Positions 43,121 through 51,953 of a stretch of 56,545 nt of DNA are shown piece after piece. The DNA is from an uncultured Bacteroidales bacterium (GTDB lineage Bacteria > Bacteroidota > Bacteroidia > Bacteroidales > P3): assembly GCA_910586395.1 (NCBI GenBank), contig CAJUFX010000013.1:1-56545 (forward strand), given 5' to 3'. The translations under genes and the position numbers were made by a program. The stretch's first letter is position 1. Each line of letters opens with the position of its first letter. The notes under the pieces were generated by a model. That model ran no database searches and was not told where the DNA came from. It saw only the letters and a program-made list of their open reading frames with translations.

Positions 43121-44626
43121 ATGAAACGCATCATCCTACTCCAAACGGCCTTTTCGGCCGACGACATAAACGGAAACCAACGCGTCATCGCCGAAGCCTA
43201 CGGAAAGGCCGCGGCGGCCGGCGCCGAGATCGTGGCGGCGCCCTTGCAGGCGGTCTGCGGCTTTCAGCCCGGCCGGCGGCTGGCATCGCCCGCCTACGTC
43301 AAGGCTTACTGCGCGGCGGCCGAAGAACTGATAGCCGCCACCGGCAACACCCTGCTCGTCTTCGACCTGCCGCTCCTGTTGCAGGACGGTAACTATACCC
43401 CCCTGTTTATCGCCGCGCGGAACGGACGGGCGGAACGCGCCGCCGGCCGCCTCGCGTTTCAACTGGCCGACGGACAGAGCGCCTTGGTCTGCGCCGCCAA
43501 CGAGGCGCATGCCTATCCGGAGGCCGAAACCACCAAGCCCGACCTTTTGCTTTTGCCCGATTGCCACGCACTGGCGTTAGAGCGGGAAGCCGAACGCGAC
43601 CGACGGTTGCTGCGGGCGGCCGCCGCAGCCGCAACGACGGTCTATGTCAATCAGGCCGGCGAACTGGACTACCATATCCTCACCGGCGGTTCTTCGATTT
43701 TTACCGACTACGGGCAAAAACGCACGAGCCTGCCGCTGTTCGCGGAAAGCCTGCCTGACCGGCCCGCTGAGCGGCATGCGGCCGCACCCGCCGCCCCGGA
43801 TTACACGGACCAAACGGCCTTGGTGCACGACGCCTTGGTCTGCGGCATACGCGACTACGGCCGCCGCAACGGCATAAAATCGGCGATTGTCGGCCTGTCG
43901 GGCGGCATAGACTCGTCCGTGGTTCTGCCCTTGGCCGTAGAGGCATTCGGGGCGCAAAACGTCTTCGGCCTCATGATGCCGTCCCGTTTCTCGACCGACC
44001 ATTCGGTAAACGACGCCGTTCAGCTGGCCCGCAATACGGGCGTCGGCTACGAAATCATCGCGATTGAACCGCTTTACACGACCTTCCTGAAACAACTCGA
44101 GCCGGTCTTCAGGAACACGCCTTTCGGCTTGGCCGAAGAAAACCTGCAGGCCCGCATACGCGGCAACCTCCTCATGGCCGTCTCTAACAAAAAAGGCGGC
44201 ATCGTCCTCAACACCTCGAACAAAAGCGAATCGGCCTGCGGCTACGGCACGCTTTACGGCGACCTCTGCGGCGGCCTCTCCGTCATAGGCGACCTGTATA
44301 AAAGTCAGGTCTATGACCTGGCGCGCTACCTCAACCGCGAGCGCGAAACCGTGCCGCCCAACTGCATTGCCAAAGCGCCGTCGGCCGAATTGCGGCCGAA
44401 CCAGAAAGACAGTGACTCGCTGCCCGACTACGATTTGATAGAACGCATCCTGCGTGCGCATTTAGAACAAGGCCGGACGGCGGCGGAAATCATCGCGCAA
44501 GGCTTGCCGCAAGCCGACGTGGAACGGGTGTTGCGACTCTTGCGCAACAGCGCGTACAAACGGTTGCAGACCCCGCCCGTCCTGCGCCTGACCGATACGG
44601 TGCTGTCCGATTACCGGCCGTTTTAA
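43121..44626 (+). CDS. nadE: NAD+ synthetase with a degenerate N-terminal glutaminase-like domain
   Basis: A 501-residue protein. The C-terminal half (about 240-501) is a complete synthetase: SGGIDSS PP-loop (260-266), KGGIVLNTSNKSESACGYGTLYGD, and the KAPSAELRPNQKDSDSLPDYDLIE block. The N-terminal half (about 1-220) has the nitrilase fold outline. The family's PELA glutamate is replaced (PLQA, 41-44), and I see no lysine in the 90-115 region. The cysteine context is LVCAANEAH (C124) rather than CEDxW. It probably uses free ammonia. Glutamine-dependent forms are usually longer (about 540-680 residues). Confidence 0.88.
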   Translation: MKRIILLQTAFSADDINGNQRVIAEAYGKAAAAGAEIVAAPLQAVCGFQPGRRLASPAYVKAYCAAAEELIAATGNTLLVFDLPLLLQDGNYTPLFIAARNGRAERAAGRLAFQLADGQSALVCAANEAHAYPEAETTKPDLLLLPDCHALALEREAERDRRLLRAAAAAATTVYVNQAGELDYHILTGGSSIFTDYGQKRTSLPLFAESLPDRPAERHAAAPAAPDYTDQTALVHDALVCGIRDYGRRNGIKSAIVGLSGGIDSSVVLPLAVEAFGAQNVFGLMMPSRFSTDHSVNDAVQLARNTGVGYEIIAIEPLYTTFLKQLEPVFRNTPFGLAEENLQARIRGNLLMAVSNKKGGIVLNTSNKSESACGYGTLYGDLCGGLSVIGDLYKSQVYDLARYLNRERETVPPNCIAKAPSAELRPNQKDSDSLPDYDLIERILRAHLEQGRTAAEIIAQGLPQADVERVLRLLRNSAYKRLQTPPVLRLTDTVLSDYRPF

Positions 44627-44703
44627 GCGGCACAGGTTTTGCAGATACCCGGTTTATAACCCCCAAAACGGGCCGGATCCGTCCGCCCATACGATAGAAA
44701 CTT

Positions 44704-47700
44704 ATGCCTTTATCAAAAATAACCTTAGTCCTCGGCCTGTTGCTGACAGCCGAAACGCTGACAGCCGGAATCCCTATGGCTGGACAGCCGTCGGCCGGCC
44801 TCCCCGCCGCGACACCGGATGCCTCGACCCAATCCGCCACAGCCTCCGGAGGTATCCTGCTGTCCGACACGCTCCGTTGGGAAGCCGGTCCCTACCGCCT
44901 TGACCGCGGCTTCGACGCTGAAGTCCTGATGACGGTTTCGTTCGAGAACGCCGTTTCGGAAGGAACGGCCCGTTTCCCGCTGCCCGTCTATTATTTCGAC
45001 CTGCCGGCCGACGGGGTCAAACAAGCCGGCGCGGCCGCGACCTGCGGCTGGGACACAGCGGCATACCGGACAGCCTATCCTTGGGAGGCCCGCCTCATAC
45101 AGCCCTACGACGCTTTGGTCGGCGATGAATTCGAACTGCGATGCGCGCCGGCCGAATTTCGCGGTACGTTACGGCTTGCCGGATTCATTTTCCCGATTCG
45201 GCGCGACCCGGCCTCGGGCACCTACGAATTGCTGACATCGTTCCGCCTGCGCGCGGCGGCTTCCGGAAACACAGCCGCCCATACGACGCCCCTTAAACCG
45301 GCCGCCAAAAATCCCCGTACGGCCTCCATGCTTTCTTACGGTCCCACGTTACGCGTCGGTGTGGAAAACAGCGGCGTTTACCGCGTCACGTACGCGGACT
45401 TGCAACGCGAGGGCCTTTTGCAGGCGCCGGTACCGAGCGACCGAATCGCCGTTTACGGCAACCGCGCTGGCATGTTGCCGACACTCAACACGTCTGATAT
45501 TTACGACGATTTGACCGATTTGCCAATCGCGATGTACGATGGCGGGGACAATCAGTTCGACCCCGGCGACTATTTCCTATTCTACGGCCAATCGCCCGTC
45601 GTCTGGCACTATCGACCGGACTCGGACGACAGCCGGCCGGCATTCACGCATCAACAGCACAATTACAGCGACCGCACGTATTATTTTATCGGCGCGAACC
45701 ATCCGCGGGCGGCCGCCCGCATCACCGACGCTCCGCGTCAGGAACCGGCCGGCGACGAGACCGACCTGACGAGTTTTCCGGACTATCTTTGCCATGAGAA
45801 AGACCTCTACAACATCGTTGCAGGCGGACAAGCCTGGTACGGCGAGTCTTTCAACACGTCCGGAGAGAACGTTACCGTGCCGCTGACGCTGATCGACCCG
45901 AGCGACGAACCGCTTGGCACGATACCTTCCGGAAACGACGCCAACATTCAGATGCGGACGGCCGCCAGCGGCCTGATACCCGGCGGACAAGGCCGTCTGG
46001 ACGTCAAGGCGGGTGCTTTGGGCGGAACCATCGTTTTGGCGGGCACGTCGGGCAACACCCGTTCGGCCGGCCTCCATACCGGCGTTTTCCGCCATACGGC
46101 CGCGGACCTGCCGGTCCGGCTCACCTATCATAAATCGGGCAACGCCTTGCGGTCTTACCTCGACTATATCGAAATCAATTACCAACGGAAACTCCGCCTC
46201 CATCGCGGCGAATTGCTGTTCCGGCATCCGGCCGCCATCGCGGCGGCGGCCAACTTCCGCATCGAGAACGCCTCCACCGCAACCCAAGTCTGGGACGTGA
46301 CCGATCCTTACGCCGTCCGGCGTTTGCCGACGGTCGCCGACGCAGGCGGCTCCGCCATCCGTCTGCGCGCGGGCGGCGAAGATTCGTTGCAGACGTTTCT
46401 GGCGTTCGACGGCTCCGTTTCCAACAGCCCCGTTTTCGGCGGCATCACGGCTCAACAGAACCTGCACGGATTGCCGCAAACGGATTACGTCGTCGTAACA
46501 CCGCCCGAATTCCTGCCCCAGGCGGAGGAAATCGCGCGCCTGCACCGCGAACGGGACGGCTATCGCACAACCGTCGCCACGACCGAGCAGGTTTACAACG
46601 AATTCGGCACAGGCACCCCCGACCCTTCGGCCATCCGGCTGTTCATGAAAATGTTTTACGACCGGGCGACGCAAGAGACCGACCGACCGAAATACCTGTT
46701 GCTGTTAGGCGACGCCTCCTACGACGTCAAGAACAAACTCGGCACACGCACCAACCTTATTCCGACCTTCGAGGTGCCGGAGGCGTCCAGCGAAGAATCG
46801 CCGGCGACGGACGACGGCTTCGCCTATATGGGACCGGACGAGGGATTGGAACCGGCGCGGGAGGGCGGTTATTTCTCGTACAACGGCATCATCGACATCG
46901 CGGTAGGACGTCTTCCGGTCAAAACGACGGAAGAGGCGGAGGCCGTGGTCCGCAAGATAGCCGATTACGGCAATCCGCATTACCTACGGTTGACCGACTG
47001 GGAACAGAAACAGGGCAACTTAGGCGATTGGAGACAGGAAATCACCTTCGTGACGGACGATGATTTCGAATCCGTTTACGAATACACGATCAACTTCACG
47101 AACAGCGTGGCGGCGGCGAACCCGAATTTCAACCTCGAAAAGATTTACGCCGACTCGTACATCAAACGCTCGGACGCCGTCAACGCGGCCTATCCCGAAG
47201 CGCAGACCGCCCTGCGCCGCCGCATGAACCGGGGCGCGTTTTTCGTGGGCTATATCGGACACAGCGGCTGGGACGCTTGGGGCGACGAAAAATACCTGAC
47301 GCTCAACGACATTCAGCAATGGGAGCCGATTCTCTCCTACCCGATGATGTTCGCTTCCTCCTGCACGTTCGCTTATTATGACCAACCCGACAAGACTTCC
47401 GGCGCGGAAGAGGCGGTGCTGCATCCCGACGGCGGCGCGATCTCGATGATCGCCTCCACGCGGTCGGCCTCGGTCGGCACGATTGAATACGTGCAACACG
47501 ATTTCCTAATTGGCAGCCTTGACCGCCGCCAAGGACAACACCCCACGATAGGCGACGCCTTCATGACCTGTAAAATCAACAACCGCGACCGCTCAGGCAC
47601 CGGCATCTTCATCCTTTTGGGCGACCCCGGCCTCAAAACGGCCTTGCCGCGTTACGACATCCGCACGCTGACGCTGAACGGAAAACCGGTAACGGACGTC

Positions 47701-48738
47701 TGCGACACGCTCAAAGCGTTCTCGCGCATCACGGTAACGGGACAGATCGAAGACAACGGCCAACGCGTGACCGACTTCAACGGCACGGTCCAAATCAAAA
47801 TCTTCGACAAAACGAGCCACCTGAAAACCCTCGGCAACGCCCAAAGCCGCGGCGGATTCAATCAAGTGGTGGAATATGACTTACAGAACAATCAGCTCTA
47901 CCGAGGTTCGGCCGAAGTGAAAGACGGCCTGTTCTCGTTCTCGTTCTTCGTGCCAAAAGACATCGCCTATTACTACGGCCCCGGAAAAATCAGCTATTAC
48001 GCTTACTCCGACACGAACGGCGATGCGGGCGGCGCGTTCACCGACCTGACGGTGGGTGGCTTCAACACGGACATAGAACCCGACACAACGGCGCCCGTCG
48101 TGAAACTCCATATCAACAAGAGCAACTTCCTGCCCGGGGCCGAGGCCGGCGCCTCGCCCATCCTCTATGCCGAAATCAGCGACCGCTACGGCCTGAACAC
48201 GACGGGCGTCGGCATCGGACACGACATGACGCTGGTTATAGACGGCGACTATAAGAACGCCATTGTCGTAAACGACTTGTTCGCCTACAATACGGGCAGT
48301 TATACGGACGGCACGCTGACCTATCCGCTTTCGTTACCGGAGGGTGAACACACGATAGAACTCAAGGCCTGGAATATTTTCAACGTGTCCGGTACGGGCA
48401 CGCTGACATTCGGTGTAAACGCCTCCGACAAGTTCAAGGTAACGGCCTTGCGCGCCACCCCCAATCCAAGCCTGCAGGACGGCGAAGTCCATTTCTATTT
48501 CACGCATAACGGCGTGGGCGGCATCGACCGCTACGAATTGCAGATTTATGACCTCTACGGCCGTAAAGTGGCCGGATTCGAAGGACGGGAATCATCTTCC
48601 TACGGCTACTCGGTAGGCCCGCTGACCTGGCCGACCGGCACGGCCGGCTTGCAGAAAGGCGTCTATGTGGTCCGCGTTGTGGCCTATAACCGCGAAGGCG
48701 CCAAGAGTTCGCTGAATACGAAGTGGGTTTTAAGATAA
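44704..48738 (+). CDS. porU: T9SS sortase-like C-terminal signal peptidase PorU
   Basis: A 1344-residue outer-membrane-associated protein of the gingipain (C25) family that removes the C-terminal signal of T9SS cargo and links it to lipopolysaccharide. Catalytic residues: H853 in YIGHSGWDAWG and C887 in MFASSCTFAYYDQ. It has a signal peptide (about 1-21), an N-terminal region with the two halves before the caspase-like fold (from about 610), an Ig-like region, and a C-terminal CTD-like beta domain ending in a T9SS-type signal (about 1265-1344). PorU works with PorV, PorQ and PorZ; none of their genes is seen nearby. Confidence 0.95.
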   Translation: MPLSKITLVLGLLLTAETLTAGIPMAGQPSAGLPAATPDASTQSATASGGILLSDTLRWEAGPYRLDRGFDAEVLMTVSFENAVSEGTARFPLPVYYFDLPADGVKQAGAAATCGWDTAAYRTAYPWEARLIQPYDALVGDEFELRCAPAEFRGTLRLAGFIFPIRRDPASGTYELLTSFRLRAAASGNTAAHTTPLKPAAKNPRTASMLSYGPTLRVGVENSGVYRVTYADLQREGLLQAPVPSDRIAVYGNRAGMLPTLNTSDIYDDLTDLPIAMYDGGDNQFDPGDYFLFYGQSPVVWHYRPDSDDSRPAFTHQQHNYSDRTYYFIGANHPRAAARITDAPRQEPAGDETDLTSFPDYLCHEKDLYNIVAGGQAWYGESFNTSGENVTVPLTLIDPSDEPLGTIPSGNDANIQMRTAASGLIPGGQGRLDVKAGALGGTIVLAGTSGNTRSAGLHTGVFRHTAADLPVRLTYHKSGNALRSYLDYIEINYQRKLRLHRGELLFRHPAAIAAAANFRIENASTATQVWDVTDPYAVRRLPTVADAGGSAIRLRAGGEDSLQTFLAFDGSVSNSPVFGGITAQQNLHGLPQTDYVVVTPPEFLPQAEEIARLHRERDGYRTTVATTEQVYNEFGTGTPDPSAIRLFMKMFYDRATQETDRPKYLLLLGDASYDVKNKLGTRTNLIPTFEVPEASSEESPATDDGFAYMGPDEGLEPAREGGYFSYNGIIDIAVGRLPVKTTEEAEAVVRKIADYGNPHYLRLTDWEQKQGNLGDWRQEITFVTDDDFESVYEYTINFTNSVAAANPNFNLEKIYADSYIKRSDAVNAAYPEAQTALRRRMNRGAFFVGYIGHSGWDAWGDEKYLTLNDIQQWEPILSYPMMFASSCTFAYYDQPDKTSGAEEAVLHPDGGAISMIASTRSASVGTIEYVQHDFLIGSLDRRQGQHPTIGDAFMTCKINNRDRSGTGIFILLGDPGLKTALPRYDIRTLTLNGKPVTDVCDTLKAFSRITVTGQIEDNGQRVTDFNGTVQIKIFDKTSHLKTLGNAQSRGGFNQVVEYDLQNNQLYRGSAEVKDGLFSFSFFVPKDIAYYYGPGKISYYAYSDTNGDAGGAFTDLTVGGFNTDIEPDTTAPVVKLHINKSNFLPGAEAGASPILYAEISDRYGLNTTGVGIGHDMTLVIDGDYKNAIVVNDLFAYNTGSYTDGTLTYPLSLPEGEHTIELKAWNIFNVSGTGTLTFGVNASDKFKVTALRATPNPSLQDGEVHFYFTHNGVGGIDRYELQIYDLYGRKVAGFEGRESSSYGYSVGPLTWPTGTAGLQKGVYVVRVVAYNREGAKSSLNTKWVLR

Positions 48739-48771
48739 ACGCAGCGCGGTGGCTTGGGATTCTTCTTGGCC

Positions 48772-49713
48772 CTACTTTCTCGGGCCTATGAATCGGTCTC
48801 CATTGAAATGAATCATATGATCCGGTGTGTCGGAAAGCCAAACTTCCGTTTCCCAAGCGATATCGTCAATGTGTTTCTTAAATTCCTTCGCGTTTGGAAA
48901 AGCTGTCACATAAACGATGCCATAAGGACAACTCTTGGTAAACTCTTCCAGTTCAACCATGCGTTTTGCAGAAACCGGTCCGTGGGAAGTAACAACCTCT
49001 ATCAGGAACAACCAGCCATGTTTTTCATCGCTGATGACGATGTCCGGCAACTTTGAATGCTCCGTGATAGGAAGATTAAGTGCCGCCAGTCCGGCGGCAT
49101 TCATATAAAAGTCCTTATCCTCCGTATCACCGATATAAAGCAGTTTTCCCCCGGGAGCAAACCGAGGGGCAAATTCCTTAACAACCGCAGCCTGCACTTC
49201 ATTATGGGTTCCGGGAGAAAGGTAATACTCATTGCCATCAACAATCAGCGGAATGCGGTACATATCGCGTTCCGCTGCATATTTTTCGCGCAGCAGCACC
49301 GTATCCTGAATAAATTTCTCGACTTTCTTCTTCCAATCTTTCTTACCATACGACTTAACCACGGCCAACGCTTCTTCCGTAATAGCATAATGCGCTTTGG
49401 GGCTATTGACCGGTAAACCAGGATTATCCGGATTATAGTTGGCAACCGCCGCTTGAACGAACTGATGCAAAACCTGGCGACGAAAAGTCTCACGGGTATT
49501 CGGGGCATAAGGAGCAGTAGCTTTATAATTGTCATTCACAAAAGCCATAATCTCCTTCGTGATGCGTTGGCTGGTGCGCGTCGCATTGCTCCATGGGGTT
49601 TCTTCCCTGATGCTGCAAAGCGCCAAAAGCGTCAAAGCCGACATCTCATTCTGCTGAGCATCCGGAAGCCCCAACGCTTTCAAAATCTCTTGTGCCGCTG
49701 CTATTTTGCTCAT
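48772..49713 (-). CDS. BsuBI/PstI-family type II restriction endonuclease
   Basis: A 313-residue enzyme of the BsuBI/PstI family. The C-terminal catalytic half holds LPDIVISDE (D224), LIEVVTSHGPVSAKR (E239, K250) and the end FTKSCPYGIVYVTAF, matching the family's PD-(D/E)xK site. The prototypes recognise CTGCAG; target choice here is inferred. It begins 2 bases after the methyltransferase stop, so it is translated after it. It ends 33 bases from the porU stop, converging on it. Base use looks more A+T-rich than in porU. Confidence 0.92.
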   Translation of the reverse strand: MSKIAAAQEILKALGLPDAQQNEMSALTLLALCSIREETPWSNATRTSQRITKEIMAFVNDNYKATAPYAPNTRETFRRQVLHQFVQAAVANYNPDNPGLPVNSPKAHYAITEEALAVVKSYGKKDWKKKVEKFIQDTVLLREKYAAERDMYRIPLIVDGNEYYLSPGTHNEVQAAVVKEFAPRFAPGGKLLYIGDTEDKDFYMNAAGLAALNLPITEHSKLPDIVISDEKHGWLFLIEVVTSHGPVSAKRMVELEEFTKSCPYGIVYVTAFPNAKEFKKHIDDIAWETEVWLSDTPDHMIHFNGDRFIGPRK

Positions 49714-49715
49714 TA

Positions 49716-51281
49716 TTATAGAATCTTAAAGTAGTCCAGGACCAAATCGTTGATGTAGTCGATGGAATAATCGTTTCTCAATATAATCTTCCGGCCAATC
49801 TCCCTTATGGTCTCAATCGGCGGAAGGGGCATCATCCTAAGTTCCGTAGCGCTTACATTGATATTTCCATTGAAGGTTCTGAACCAGGCATCAAACAATT
49901 CGCTGTCCAACAGAGCCGTCAAGCCCATCACTTCATCTCTGCGGAGGTGCCCTTTAGGTCTGTAAATATAATTCAATTTGTTCTCAATTCCAACAAATTC
50001 ACTCTTCGTCACATTGCCGAAATACGGCGCCGCAACCAAACGGCTGCTGTCATCCTTGGAACTAAACCGCCTGAGCAGCACATAGTTTTTGTTCAAAAGA
50101 AGAGCGGCTTTCGTTTCCGGTGTCACTCTGATATACTGTCCCTTGTCTTTCTTCCGCACCGGATGGTCACACAGCATTTTCACAACATTGTGGAGCCAGT
50201 AAAGCGGTACGGTATCACTGGTCGGTTCATTCACAATGTAATCGCCCGCACGGAAAGCGACTACCGGCCCCGTCGAAATCTTGATGCCATACTTCTCCAT
50301 AGTCCCATCCCAGGAGCGAAAAAGGCGCAAAATGGCTTCATCACGGCCATTCAGGGGAAGGTAGACGACCTTTTCGCCAGACGTCACATCCACAATATCA
50401 CCGGCCGGGTATTCTTTCTGATACGGAGCCCACAAATCACTGATACCATGACTGAAAGACACAATAATATTGGTGATGTCGCCAGCAGGATGCATCTTCA
50501 TAATCACCAATTCCTGAAGAACCTCATCTTTTGAGAACGTATCTTTCCTCGTATTGAAAAGGTGGATAAAGTCAATGTGTACCTGACTGAACAGGAAATC
50601 CCGGAACGACTGGAAATACCGACCCGATGCAAAGCTTCGCGGAGTGATGAAGATCATCTGGCCTTCATCTGCAAGCATCTTGGCGCAGATGGCCATAAAA
50701 ATGGCATAGATGTTTGTCTGACCATCTACAATCCTGGCGCACGACCGGGTATGCTCATCACTTTTGGCAAGTTTGAAATAGGGCGGATTAGAAATGATAT
50801 AGTCGTATTTCTCGAATCCGAACACTTCCCCAAAGAGTGTGTCAGCCCCACCGAGGCATTCACATTTGTCCAAGACAAAATCCTCTTCCCTGAGTTTGAA
50901 TTCCAAGGCCACCTTTTTTTTAGCACACCAAACCTGCAGATAGTTCAATACCACTTTTGTGAACGGGAGAACCTTCTTGTCTGTTTCGTACAAAACCAAG
51001 ATAATATGCTCCGGAGTAGTTTCTTCTACCTGATACTCTATCAAAGCGCAAGAAAGAATGGCCAGCCCGCAACCAGGATCCAAAACGGAAAACGCTTTCT
51101 TCTTGGAAGGCGTTGCCAGCCTCCCCATGAACGCAGATATGGCAAGCGGCGTAAAGAACTGACCTTTGCACTTCTTATCTTTCTGAATGGATGCATTGGC
51201 ATACTCCCGCCCGAGCCTCTCGGCAAACTGAGCAGGCTTCTCCCCTGCAAGCGGAACGATATGAGCAATCTCCATAACCAC
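49716..51281 (-). CDS. Adenine-N6 DNA methyltransferase, partner of the PstI-type enzyme
   Basis: A 521-residue N6-adenine methyltransferase: SAM-binding GQFFTP (40-45) and LDPGCGLAIL (67-76), catalytic SNPPY (164-168), then a target-recognition region (about 300-480). It is the gamma/BsuBI-like arrangement and precedes its endonuclease by two bases, the order that lets methylation begin first. Start at 51281, with ATG 51275 also possible. Its A+T-rich composition supports recent transfer as a two-gene cassette. Confidence 0.93.
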   Translation of the reverse strand: MVMEIAHIVPLAGEKPAQFAERLGREYANASIQKDKKCKGQFFTPLAISAFMGRLATPSKKKAFSVLDPGCGLAILSCALIEYQVEETTPEHIILVLYETDKKVLPFTKVVLNYLQVWCAKKKVALEFKLREEDFVLDKCECLGGADTLFGEVFGFEKYDYIISNPPYFKLAKSDEHTRSCARIVDGQTNIYAIFMAICAKMLADEGQMIFITPRSFASGRYFQSFRDFLFSQVHIDFIHLFNTRKDTFSKDEVLQELVIMKMHPAGDITNIIVSFSHGISDLWAPYQKEYPAGDIVDVTSGEKVVYLPLNGRDEAILRLFRSWDGTMEKYGIKISTGPVVAFRAGDYIVNEPTSDTVPLYWLHNVVKMLCDHPVRKKDKGQYIRVTPETKAALLLNKNYVLLRRFSSKDDSSRLVAAPYFGNVTKSEFVGIENKLNYIYRPKGHLRRDEVMGLTALLDSELFDAWFRTFNGNINVSATELRMMPLPPIETIREIGRKIILRNDYSIDYINDLVLDYFKIL

Positions 51282-51430
51282 CGGTGTTTATCCGTATAGA
51301 TTACAAATTTACAGATATTTTTCGATAGCCCCTCATTGACCGACTATTTTTATTCAATGCGTAAGAAATATACACTCCCACCCAAATGTACAACAGGCCT
51401 TAACGATGGTATCATCCCTTGGGAAAACAT

Positions 51431-51468
51431 AAAAAAAGCGGTCTCTTTCGAGATCGCTTTTCTTTTTT
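51431..51468 (-). terminator. Terminator of rpsU
   Basis: AAAAGCGGTCTC and GAGATCGCTTTT form a stem with one G-T pair and a TTTC loop, with A and T runs on both sides. It lies just past the rpsU stop. Confidence 0.8.
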
Positions 51469-51480
51469 ACATCGCCGCAA

Positions 51481-51684
51481 TTACATCGAAACCTTTTCAG
51501 CTTCCGACTGCAGATGCTGGATGTAAATGGCTTTTAGTCGACGTTCCCGGGCCACCACCGAAGGTTTCGTGAACTTCTGGCGGTTTCTCAACTCTCTGAC
51601 GACACCCGTCTTGTCAAACTTACGTTTGAGCTTCTTCAAGGCACGTTCGATGTTTTCACCCTCTTTAATAGGAACAATGATCAT
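51481..51684 (-). CDS. rpsU: Small-subunit ribosomal protein bS21
   Basis: The 67-residue protein begins MIIVPIKEGENIERALKKLKRKFDK, typical of Bacteroidota bS21. In this phylum bS21 with bS18 and bS6 helps to sequester the 3' end of 16S rRNA, so that Shine-Dalgarno pairing is normally not used. Single-gene unit with its own terminator, divergent from the AT-hook gene. Confidence 0.96.
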   Translation of the reverse strand: MIIVPIKEGENIERALKKLKRKFDKTGVVRELRNRQKFTKPSVVARERRLKAIYIQHLQSEAEKVSM

Positions 51685-51696
51685 ACTAAATACCTG

Positions 51697-51704
51697 TCCT
51701 TTCT
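51697..51704 (-). promoter_or_regulatory. Extended Shine-Dalgarno sequence of rpsU
   Basis: On the minus strand AGAAAGGA, 12 bases before the ATG, matches eight consecutive bases of the expected anti-SD complement (AGAAAGGAGGTG), then a mismatch, then AGG. Other start regions examined mostly lack such a match, so this one is unusual. Confidence 0.65.
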
Positions 51705-51953
51705 TAAAATGGTTAATAAATATTTTGACGGCGCGAAATTACGACAATCCGTTTATAAAACCAAATCCGCCATCGCTTACGCCGAGCCGACAGACGCGAC
51801 ATGCAGCCGGGCGCGAAAGTGCCATCCGAACAGCGACCGCCGGTTACCAACAGGCATGTGTTTAAAATCCGATGACGCAGGCCCGCGGACCAACGCGAAG
51901 TTTCCGTAATTTTATTTTCCAACAAACCAATTCATTCACTAACATCAACCATC

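Noticed and set aside
51336..51572. Possible 78-residue gene between the methyltransferase and rpsU
   Set aside because: It runs through the rpsU terminator and overlaps the rpsU end; no motif.
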